This document shows, one piece after another, positions 7,503 through 15,300 of a stretch of 43,603 nucleotides of DNA. A program made the translations under genes and the position numbers. The stretch covers positions 1 to 43,603 of IMG/VR virus record IMGVR_UViG_3300025300_000024. One strand, 5' to 3'. The notes beneath the pieces were generated by a model that was not told where the DNA came from, did no database searches, and saw nothing but the letters and a program-made list of their open reading frames with translations. Position 1 is the stretch's first letter. Each line of letters opens with the position of its first letter. Source of the stretch: a virus.

Positions 7503-8832
7503 CTGGCTAGCTTCGTTTATGGAGTATACGAAGGACCAGGAAGGTGATACAAATTATCTTCTATGGACCGGGATTACGGTTATCTCAGCGGCTATCGGGC
7601 GCGGTGTTTATATACAACGTGGACTAGAAAAGATTCGTTGTAATCTATACACTCTTCTTCTAGGTCCAACAGGAAATAGAAAGACCGACTCTGCACGCAT
7701 CGGAGATGATATACTTGATGCGTCTAAGATTATACCAATGGGCTCGGCACAGACTACACCACAGAAACTAGTACGACGACTCAAAGATTCTGAGCAACCT
7801 ATAGGATACAGAGAAAAGGATGCAGAGGGAGAGTTAGAAAGTACCTTCGAACTGCACTCTCCTTTATTTCAGTATTCTTCAGAGTTGAGTCTTCTATTTA
7901 CGAGAGCTAAGATGGACCCGACTATCATACAATTTCTAACCCATATCTATGACTGTCCTTCTCATCACGGGTATGACCTAGTCGGAGATGATCCGAAGAA
8001 AACAGACGCGAAGATTGACGTTATCAATCCTTACCTAGTTGTATTAGGATGTAGTAATCCTGCATACCTACACGACTCCTTACCTACGTCTGCTATAGGT
8101 GGAGGTTTTATCGCTCGATGTATATGTATATTCTCTAAAAAGATTAGGAAACGTGTAGCTTGGCCGAGACCGGATTTCTCTATGAGGCCTGCGTTGATAG
8201 AAGGGTTACGTAAGGTTTCTGCTATGGAAGGAGAGATGTTCCCTACCCGAGAGGTTAAAGAAGCCTACTCCAAATGGTATACGGCATACGGAAATTCTAG
8301 TAAAGATACCAGAGATATGGCCGCTGAAGGTTTCTTCGAGCGTAAGCCAACACACTTAATGAAAACGATGATGCTTCTTGCCGCAGCTGATGGGCAACGT
8401 ATGCGTCTAGAGATGAAAGATATGATAGGAGCCTTGTTACTCCTGGAAGAGGTAGAGAAAATGTTACCAAGTGTCATGAAAGATCTGGGAACAATAGACA
8501 CATCAACCAACATGATGTATGTGTACGATATGATTGTGAAGTATCCTAGAATCTCTCGATCAGATTTACTCAAACGTACCTATCGTCGGGGGGTTAAGAA
8601 GGATGAACTCACGGAATTATGCGCGTCGCTAGAAGTGATGGGAGTTATTAAAACCATCCAAGGCGATATGGGAGGGAGGGCTACGTGCTATGAATCAGTC
8701 GGAGACTTATACGCCTTTAAAGAAGAAAAAGAAGGCAGGGCCAGCTCGAGCGCTACGAGAGGAGAGAAGACATTCTCTGACTCAGGTAGCTCATACGATA
8801 AAGTGCTCAAAGACCTTGATCTGGAGACTTGA
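7462..8832 (+). CDS. DUF3987-like replicative helicase/primase-associated ATPase
   Basis: This 456-aa P-loop protein has a Walker A at residues 68-75 (GPTGNRKT). A strand plus Glu resembling Walker B or a sensor lies in the Gln-Tyr-Ser-Ser-Glu-Leu segment near 140. It resembles phage and mobile-element DUF3987 proteins, often annotated as replicative helicases. A winged-helix-like region (about 350-410) lies near the C-terminus. The start is TTG at 7462 because GGAGG lies 6 bases upstream and the conserved Ser-Trp-Leu-x-x-Phe segment precedes the first ATG at 7519. It overlaps the polymerase gene by 41 bases and the next gene by 143. It is the only helicase candidate I found. Confidence 0.75.
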   Translation: MASHGDRLPYGPNSWLASFMEYTKDQEGDTNYLLWTGITVISAAIGRGVYIQRGLEKIRCNLYTLLLGPTGNRKTDSARIGDDILDASKIIPMGSAQTTPQKLVRRLKDSEQPIGYREKDAEGELESTFELHSPLFQYSSELSLLFTRAKMDPTIIQFLTHIYDCPSHHGYDLVGDDPKKTDAKIDVINPYLVVLGCSNPAYLHDSLPTSAIGGGFIARCICIFSKKIRKRVAWPRPDFSMRPALIEGLRKVSAMEGEMFPTREVKEAYSKWYTAYGNSSKDTRDMAAEGFFERKPTHLMKTMMLLAAADGQRMRLEMKDMIGALLLLEEVEKMLPSVMKDLGTIDTSTNMMYVYDMIVKYPRISRSDLLKRTYRRGVKKDELTELCASLEVMGVIKTIQGDMGGRATCYESVGDLYAFKEEKEGRASSSATRGEKTFSDSGSSYDKVLKDLDLET

Positions 8833-9085
8833 AGAAGGTCAGTTACACTGGGAACGTTCGAGCTTTCGAGAGGCTCTTCTTGACTACTACGGTTGGGAGA
8901 CTCTAGTAATACAAACGGAATGGGCCTTAGCTTCTGGGCCTCATAAGGAATATCTAAGTAGGATTCCAGGCGGAGTTGAACCTAGAGAATGTCCTGCTTG
9001 TAATAAAGTATTCGTAACCGCGGCAGGCTGGCCATATAAGATCTGCCAAACTTGTCACTCCAAACTGATAGTAAGGAGCCAATGA
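8690..9085 (+). CDS. HTH (XRE-like) plus Zn-ribbon protein, 131 aa
   Basis: Residues 1-25 are a Lys/Arg-rich tail. Residues 22-55 follow the lambda-repressor/XRE helix-turn-helix pattern: an Arg-Glu-Glu-Arg helix, Ser-Leu-Thr-Gln-Val-Ala, then a recognition helix ending Leu-Glu-Glu-Gly. The C-terminus has a Zn-ribbon built from Cys-Pro-Ala-Cys and Cys-Gln-Thr-Cys, about 17 residues apart. The combination suggests a DNA-binding regulator, possibly of late transcription; that role is inferred. The ATG at 8690 has GGGAGG upstream but lies 143 bases inside the helicase gene, an unusually long overlap. Translation probably starts internally. Confidence 0.7.
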   Translation: MNQSETYTPLKKKKKAGPARALREERRHSLTQVAHTIKCSKTLIWRLEEGQLHWERSSFREALLDYYGWETLVIQTEWALASGPHKEYLSRIPGGVEPRECPACNKVFVTAAGWPYKICQTCHSKLIVRSQ

Positions 9086-9672
9086 TGTATCGAGAAGACG
9101 TAGAAAATTTCATATGCGACATTTCTGTTTGGTCAAAGAAGAACTTTGGCGACCAAGACGACCGTAATCCCTTACTAGGTATGGTTGAAGAGCTTGGAGA
9201 GCTAGCAGAGATTTTACTCAAGGAGGATAAAACTAATACGTACCTTACGAGAGAGGCTAACGATGCTATAGCAGATCACTTTATATTTTTCTGTGACTTT
9301 ATGGGGCGCGCAGGTATTAAGAGTTGCGGTACCGGAATACTCGAAATCGATGGCACATATCGTGATACGGATATACCTTTCCGAAAGATAGGAACAGACC
9401 AGGATCTATTTGTGGAGTGTCTGAAAAGTCAGGGAATTCTGTGTCGTCTTATTTTAAAGAGAGAACAAAAGATACGCGAAGGCGCCCCGCGTGTTCGAAG
9501 ACGTTACAGAAAGCTATTAGAGAATGCTTGTTCTGCGCATATGCTAAATCTTTGGTGTCTCTGTCACCAACGTCATGTATCTCTTAGATCAATAGTAGGA
9601 AGTACTTGGATTAAAGTCAAGAGGCGAAACTGGAAAGCTAACCCTACAACAGGAGCTAATAATGGGGGATAA
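9082..9672 (+). CDS. MazG-like nucleotide pyrophosphohydrolase
   Basis: This is a probable all-alpha NTP pyrophosphatase of the MazG/PRA-PH superfamily. The N-terminal half carries Glu-Glu-Leu-Gly-Glu-Leu-Ala-Glu, the EExxE metal motif, followed about 27 residues later by Glu-Ala-Asn-Asp-x-x-x-Asp, the ExxD partner. Phage MazG proteins trim nucleotides or lower (p)ppGpp. The C-terminal 90 residues (with several Cys and Arg) are not typical of MazG and I cannot assign them. AAGGAG lies 3 bases before the ATG at 9082, which overlaps the previous stop as ATGA. A second ATG follows at 9085. Confidence 0.75.
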   Translation: MMYREDVENFICDISVWSKKNFGDQDDRNPLLGMVEELGELAEILLKEDKTNTYLTREANDAIADHFIFFCDFMGRAGIKSCGTGILEIDGTYRDTDIPFRKIGTDQDLFVECLKSQGILCRLILKREQKIREGAPRVRRRYRKLLENACSAHMLNLWCLCHQRHVSLRSIVGSTWIKVKRRNWKANPTTGANNGG

Positions 9673-10276
9673 GCATATGGTTCTCGTTACCGGAACATGG
9701 GGCGAGAAGAGCGAAGAAGAGTGGCACAAAGATAAGAAATGGAAAGATGATCTAGCGGACATAGGGATTAAACAACTTGACCGCGACGTACCTTTCTTAT
9801 GGTCTAGTAATCTTGATGGGTTGATTGGAGAGAACTATGACTGGCGGTCGGGAGGGGCCGCGTTAAAGAATTACATCGAGGCCCGACAATGTAAATATGG
9901 AATAACGAACGAACCTATTAACTTGATCTCTCATTCTCATGGTATGCAGATAGTTGCCTACGCAGCATACTTTGGTCTTCGTCTAGGAACAGTAGTTACA
10001 GTAGCTGGACCAAAGAGAGACAAACTAGATATGCAATACAAAAGTATCCAGACAGGCTCAAAGTGTTGGATACACGTCCATTCTGATTGGCGAGATGTCT
10101 GGCAGTTATTCGGTTCGCTTCGTTGGGGTAGTCCCTTTGGACAAGCAAGAGATATGAAGTATGCCAATAAGAATGTCTACATTCCACACACGTCTCACAC
10201 AGATCTTATGGACTTTGAACTCCTAAGAAACCAAGGAATTTTCCGCTCGATTATGAAAGGAGCTCCAGTACAATGA
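9662..10276 (+). CDS. Alpha/beta-hydrolase-like protein
   Basis: This 204-aa protein has an early strand (Met-Val-Leu-Val-Thr-Gly-Thr-Trp) and a nucleophile-elbow-like Ser90-His-Ser92-His-Gly94 followed by a hydrophobic helix. Acidic and His candidates for a triad lie further on (Asp in a Ser-Asp-Trp segment; His in Pro-His-Thr-Ser-His). The arrangement fits lipase/PGAP1-like serine hydrolases. There is no signal peptide, so it would act in the cytoplasm; the substrate is unknown. It lies in the nucleotide-metabolism end of the operon, overlapping its neighbours by 11 and 4 bases. It could be a host-takeover enzyme or an anti-defence factor, but nothing in the sequence decides this. Confidence 0.65.
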   Translation: MGDKHMVLVTGTWGEKSEEEWHKDKKWKDDLADIGIKQLDRDVPFLWSSNLDGLIGENYDWRSGGAALKNYIEARQCKYGITNEPINLISHSHGMQIVAYAAYFGLRLGTVVTVAGPKRDKLDMQYKSIQTGSKCWIHVHSDWRDVWQLFGSLRWGSPFGQARDMKYANKNVYIPHTSHTDLMDFELLRNQGIFRSIMKGAPVQ

Positions 10277-10569
10277 GCAAACATATATGCCCCGAATGTA
10301 ATCACCACTTCCAGGATGATGAGGTTCCTTTACGGATAATGGCTAACGAGATCAACGAGCATCATCTAGGAAACATCCACAAGGCAAATGCAAGAGGCTT
10401 CGTATCCGACATGGTTAGTAAGTTAGAAGACCCGAGCTTCGTAGCTTCGCCAGCACAGAGTGATTGGCTAACAAGTCTATTTAATAATGTGAAAGATTTC
10501 GAACCCAAAGACTACGTTCCATCGACAAAGGAGAGCATGAATGAACAGCTCGGCAAAGCAGGGCTCTGA
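10273..10569 (+). CDS. Zn-finger hypothetical protein, 98 aa
   Basis: The N-terminus has Cys-Pro-Glu-Cys followed by a His-His pair, a compact zinc-binding knuckle. The rest is a helical, polar region (residues 30-98) that I do not recognise. The ATG overlaps the hydrolase stop as ATGA, and the 3' end overlaps the DUF4406-like gene by 29 bases, so the three genes are probably co-translated. A small nucleic-acid-binding role is possible but not shown. Confidence 0.68.
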   Translation: MSKHICPECNHHFQDDEVPLRIMANEINEHHLGNIHKANARGFVSDMVSKLEDPSFVASPAQSDWLTSLFNNVKDFEPKDYVPSTKESMNEQLGKAGL

Positions 10570-10906
10570 GTTAATCTACATCAGCGGAGCTTTAACAGCT
10601 AAGACTTCAGGAGAAACGAAAAGACTAGCAAAGGAAGCAATGGAACGGGGGCGGCAAGTAAAGGAGAAAGGACATATGCCTTTCATCCCTCACTGTTCCA
10701 TCTTCTACTGTGAGCAGATGCCTTGGATGCAATACTATGATTGGGTAAAGTTAGACCTTCTACTACTCCCAGCGTTCGACGCTATTCTTCTCGAAGATAC
10801 GAAGATGAATAAAAAATCAGTAGGCACTATGGCTGAACTTGGTTGGACAACCTCTCACAATATTAAGAGGTATTTAACCATAGAAGAGATCCCATCAGTT
10901 AATTAA
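10541..10906 (+). CDS. DUF4406-like (nucleoside deoxyribosyltransferase-fold) protein
   Basis: This 121-aa protein starts with a Tyr-Ile-Ser-Gly-Ala-Leu motif, continues with a long helix, then a Pro-Phe-x-Pro-His segment. It ends with a strand and helix around Asp-Ala-Ile-Leu-Leu and a Ser-Val-Gly-Thr-Met-Ala-Glu-Leu motif. This is the pattern of DUF4406, related to nucleoside 2-deoxyribosyltransferases. It may process or sense nucleotides. AAGGAGAGC precedes the ATG. It is the last gene of the plus arm. Its 3' end overlaps the convergent minus-strand ATP-grasp gene by 8 bases and no terminator separates them. Confidence 0.75.
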   Translation: MNSSAKQGSELIYISGALTAKTSGETKRLAKEAMERGRQVKEKGHMPFIPHCSIFYCEQMPWMQYYDWVKLDLLLLPAFDAILLEDTKMNKKSVGTMAELGWTTSHNIKRYLTIEEIPSVN

Positions 10907-12329
10907 ATATGGAATCACTAAAGGCCGTAGAATCACTTAGAGTATTGTTAGCTTTAACCGCGTCAGGACTTAGGGCCTCGTCATGAGGATACCCAGGTGT
11001 CACCGGTGTCTGACGTCTGATTTCGCCATCAAAGATAGACGTCTCATCGGGGAAGACACTACCCATAGCTGTGATGAGTCCCATCTGTCTTAAAATCCTG
11101 GAGTCTTTAGATGCTCGACGGCCCACGTCATTTCGGTACTGTGCATTCGGAAGTACAATATTCTGGATTACCTCGTAACACTCTTCAACAGCTTCTCTTG
11201 GAGAGTTGCCTACTCCATTTATCTCTAACGCAACACCATCTAAGCCGTGTACACGCCAGTCTTGGCCCGTTATCTCAACGTCTACTGGAAATACTTGAGG
11301 ATTCGAGTGATCAATTTCAAGTATTGGAAGCCCTCGGGGAGTTGTCGCTTCTGTTACTTCGTTCGGATACGGCGGTACGGACACTCTTACAGCAGCTCCC
11401 CACCCGGATAAATTCTGAGCACGATTATGCGCCTGACCGCTAGCTATGTCAGATATAAGATGGCCAAGATCCTCATTGAGAATCGCAGTAAGAGCAATTA
11501 TAGCGTTATAGCCAAGACGGGGAGTCCATTCGAGTCCAAAGATTTCCTCCTCGTTGGTGACTATGAGATTAAGATCGATTGGCCCACGATAGTCGACGTG
11601 CTTGAGCGTACTTGCAGTCTTCTTCAAAGTTTCCGAGACAAGCATTCCTCCGCATTCATAGACCACGCTACCCATACATCCCGTGTTGGGGCCACAGTCT
11701 CCAGCCAAGAAACGTTTATCCTCAAACGTCATATTGGCGTTCTCCATAAAGTCAGTGCCGTCGAACCATCCTTCGACACTAACTTCTACCCCTTCTATAG
11801 TCTTCTGCAGATCAAATTCTCCTGTAGAACCCATAGATTTGAAATGTTCGATCATGCGAATAGTTTCGTCTGCCGAGTATCCAACATAGGTATCGGTCGC
11901 AGCGGCATTGTTATGAGGCTTGATGGTATAACCGCTACCTTCTCGTTTTCTAAGAAATTGTATAGCGTCCTGGGATCTCTTAAAGTCGAATGTGCGCGTT
12001 TCCGGTACGTTGATCCTACAGCGTTTCATGAACTCTAGACCAAAACTTCTATCGAGTTCAATCCTATCAGCAAATAACGATCCGCCGAAAACCTTCTTAC
12101 CCATCTTCTTAAGTTTATCCGCGATGTCTCCATTTCCTACCATATCAAATACGAAGACATCTACGTCGTCAAGACTCTTACGCCATGAGGATACTTGTGG
12201 AACTATTCCCCGAGCCACCGCTTTACCTACGGGCTTCGATGTCCACATATCGACCGTATGTCCTTCACGCAGAAGTTGTACGATTACGGGGATTCCAGCT
12301 CCTGCATTAGAAATAAAACGGAACCTCAT
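10899..12329 (-). CDS. PurD-like ATP-grasp ligase
   Basis: This 476-aa enzyme has the layout of ATP-grasp ligases related to GAR synthetase (PurD). Residues 1-90 form a Rossmann-like N-domain. A Phe-Gly-x-Glu-Phe-Met segment at 96-101 resembles the PurD 'KxFxKxFM' region. Lys137 lies in the ATP-binding Tyr-Thr-Ile-Lys-Pro strand, Glu180 in the second ATP-binding stretch, and Glu266 with Arg271 in the metal-binding Leu-Glu-Trp-Thr-Pro-Arg-Leu-Gly motif. These key positions look intact. The substrate cannot be read from sequence. It could form an amide bond on a metabolite, peptide or modified base. It is the last gene of the virion operon and its ATG overlaps the 1559-aa gene's stop (ATGA). 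A purine-synthesis role is possible but odd in this position. Confidence 0.8.
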   Translation of the reverse strand: MRFRFISNAGAGIPVIVQLLREGHTVDMWTSKPVGKAVARGIVPQVSSWRKSLDDVDVFVFDMVGNGDIADKLKKMGKKVFGGSLFADRIELDRSFGLEFMKRCRINVPETRTFDFKRSQDAIQFLRKREGSGYTIKPHNNAAATDTYVGYSADETIRMIEHFKSMGSTGEFDLQKTIEGVEVSVEGWFDGTDFMENANMTFEDKRFLAGDCGPNTGCMGSVVYECGGMLVSETLKKTASTLKHVDYRGPIDLNLIVTNEEEIFGLEWTPRLGYNAIIALTAILNEDLGHLISDIASGQAHNRAQNLSGWGAAVRVSVPPYPNEVTEATTPRGLPILEIDHSNPQVFPVDVEITGQDWRVHGLDGVALEINGVGNSPREAVEECYEVIQNIVLPNAQYRNDVGRRASKDSRILRQMGLITAMGSVFPDETSIFDGEIRRQTPVTPGYPHDEALSPDAVKANNTLSDSTAFSDSIFN

Positions 12330-15300
12330 CGATCTCTCCTTCTCTCTCTCTTGATACGGCGAGCTTTCCTAGCCCATTGAGCCTGTTTCACATCAGGTAA
12401 AGGTTGTAGACCTGTGATAGCTTGATGCCAAGACTTCTCGCCCTTAGAGGCACTGTATAAGTTTGTAGCCGCTATCCCTCCAGGTACAAACATCGTTAAA
12501 TTATCTACAAGCTGTCCTCCTGCCTGAGCAAACTTTCTAGACAGCATAGGATCTTCTCCGACAAACATATTTTTAAAGCCTAACTGACCACCTAGAACAG
12601 CTGTCTCAGCTCCCCTACCCAATGTCTGAATAATAGGTGTAGGACCAGTAGGCATAGCTCCAAACAAGAACCAATTAGACAAGTCAGTATTGAAGGCCGC
12701 TCCACCTTCAACTAACATAGCAGACGCGGCTATGTGTTTCATGATAGCGTCTCCTCTAGATTCTCTTATCCAACGCGACCAAAGTTTTCCGTAGTTCAGA
12801 GGCCATGTAGAGAAGACGCCCAACATTCGACCTACGGGACCGGCATTAGAAAAGAACTCTGGTGTATTTGCCGAGCCGTATAAGTATTGCGTTTCACCCA
12901 CAATGTGACGAGCATATAGCTCGGAAGCAAAGTCAATCGCTCCTTCATCTAACGCTTCTTTAATCTGTGGTCGTATACCTTCAGGAATCTTAGACCCACC
13001 AAAGATCTTTGTTCGGCCCCGAAGAGCTATATTACCTGCTAATAACTCTTCTTTAGAAAATTGAGAAGCCAACTCTTTGAATTTAGAACGAGCTCCATAA
13101 TATGTGATAGCCCTATTCCATCGGTCCGTGGCCGTAAAGACATAAAGTAGTTTCTTTTGAACATCGTTAAGACCCTGACGGAAAGTTCCCATAAACAAAT
13201 CATCCGTTACAATCCTATCAAAACCAGTAGTTAAGATTTCAGCGACTTCGAGTTCTTTAGTTACTGCCGCTTTACCCTTCTGAGCGGCTTCACGGATTCC
13301 CATCAAAGTATGTTTAGCCCCTATCTCACCAGCTGTTAGATTAAGCTGAGTAAGATTCTTCAGAGGTGCAAGTATTCTTGGTAGACCCAATGCTCCCATG
13401 TATGCGAAATCCATTATCACACTGGCTACCACACGTGAAGGCCTATCGCCCGCAAGTCCAGGCACGCCTAAGAAGTCTGTTAAACGATCTAGCGAACGGT
13501 TTAACATTATTTCAGTCTTAGTTGGGATACCTCGAATATGATTAATTAAACCCTGGAAACTGTCCTTTGCTAAAGGATCATTTGCAAAGGCCTTGTCAGT
13601 GATAGGTGCAAGTTTCTCTACAGTATCTCCTACATGCCTCTTCATCGCTCCAGCTCGGACGTAGATTTGAAATGCCTTAAATGCATTATCTTCAACATTC
13701 AGCATATCTCCAGTCCGGTCGAACTCGGCGAAAAACTTCATATCTTCTGCAGAAAACTTCTGACCCTCTAAATCCTGTAAGAAACGATCTTTAGCACTAA
13801 GACGTATATCTCGTATAATGTCTAATGTTGCCTCGCTTTCAGATTCCCTAAGAAACTTATCGAAGATTACTTGCTCTTCAGTATGGCCTTTTTTAGTTTT
13901 AACGTTAATAATTCTCGAGTGCTCACGACCTAACTTTGCAATGCGTGCTATTTCTTGCTCATTTAAATCATGAACTTTCCCAACTGTAGTAGCCGTATCC
14001 TTATAGGCCTTCTTAATACGAGGGACATATTCGTCTATAAACTTCTCAGGAGGTATACCAAACTCTCGACCGGCTTTGTCATAAGCGTTTCTAAATGTTT
14101 TAGCCACTTTGACCAATTCCGGTGTCCGCATAAAACCAGCTACATCAGCAGGAGTGGCGTCGCCCGACCAATTACCTTTTTTATCTAGTCTCTTAAGTAT
14201 CTCAGTAATCTTTTGTCCGTTCTTTAGTGTCGGTTTTACTTTATAATCGCGAAGAATCCCCCACAGTTTAGGGTCACCTATAGAATCATTGACCATCTTT
14301 GCGTACTTACTCATAGAAGATTCCATTCTTCTAACGCCTATCCACAAAGGTTCGATAACTCTCGCACCGACTTCAGGCCCATAAGCAGACATACGAGGGG
14401 CGAACTGAGAAAATATTCCCATTAGACGACTAGATGAAGCCATAGCTAGATTAAAACCCTTTTTAGATCTGAAGCCGAATATCTGATACTCATTTCCAAT
14501 TACGTTTCCTTCAGTACAATTGGACCCACAGATTATTTTAAAACCTTTATCATTCGGCTTGATTCCAGCTTTAGCTAAGTCCCTAGGCTTTGCTTTCATT
14601 ATTATGATAGAAGGACGAACACCATTAGACCCGGCGATAGCCGCCTCTGCTTCGGGTATAGACATCTCAAGAATCTCCTCAGGCCTAAAGGGGCCCCGAG
14701 GTCTTGCGGTTATATCTCCTGCAGACCTTGCAAGTGTAGCCTCGATCTCTTCACTTGTAAATACATAAGATTTATACTTCTTAGCGTCCGATTTATTTAT
14801 GAAGATTGCTATGTTATCAGTTTCTGCCGGAGGCCCTACCCTAACCTGTTGGACGTTCGGGAAGACTTCCGGTTTATCTAAACGCTTTGCACTCGTTGTA
14901 AATCTTCCTAAAGCGTCACGAGTATAAGCCGCTTCACCCTGTTGAGTAGAAGGATGAGCTTCGGGAACTTTCGATTTAGCCGAGCTTCTACGTAAGAGAT
15001 CTCGTGTTATAGGATTCTTTCTTAGATCTGTTTTAGTTGCGAAAGGTATATCGACCTCTCTAAACGGAGTCGAGGGAGCTCGTACAAATCTATTCTTCTG
15101 AGCCGAAAGTACAAAAGCTTTAGCCTTGAGTCCTGGGCTTAGTTCTTCCAACTTAGTAGCTATCCGGCCAACCGACAACAGATCTGAAACTATAACCTCA
15201 CCATTGTCTAGTATCAAACCTTCAAGACGTCCTGATTTCTTGGATATATCAAGGGCTGTATTACGAGTAGGATTCCTAACAAGTTCAGCTACGATAGGAT

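Noticed and set aside
9052-9081. TTG start for the MazG-like gene
   Set aside because: ATG 9082 overlaps the preceding stop and has AAGGAG directly upstream, while the TTG has no ribosome binding site.
11111-12380. Plus-strand ORFs opposite the ATP-grasp gene
   Set aside because: They have no ribosome binding sites and the minus-strand frame carries clear ATP-grasp motifs; they are antisense shadows.
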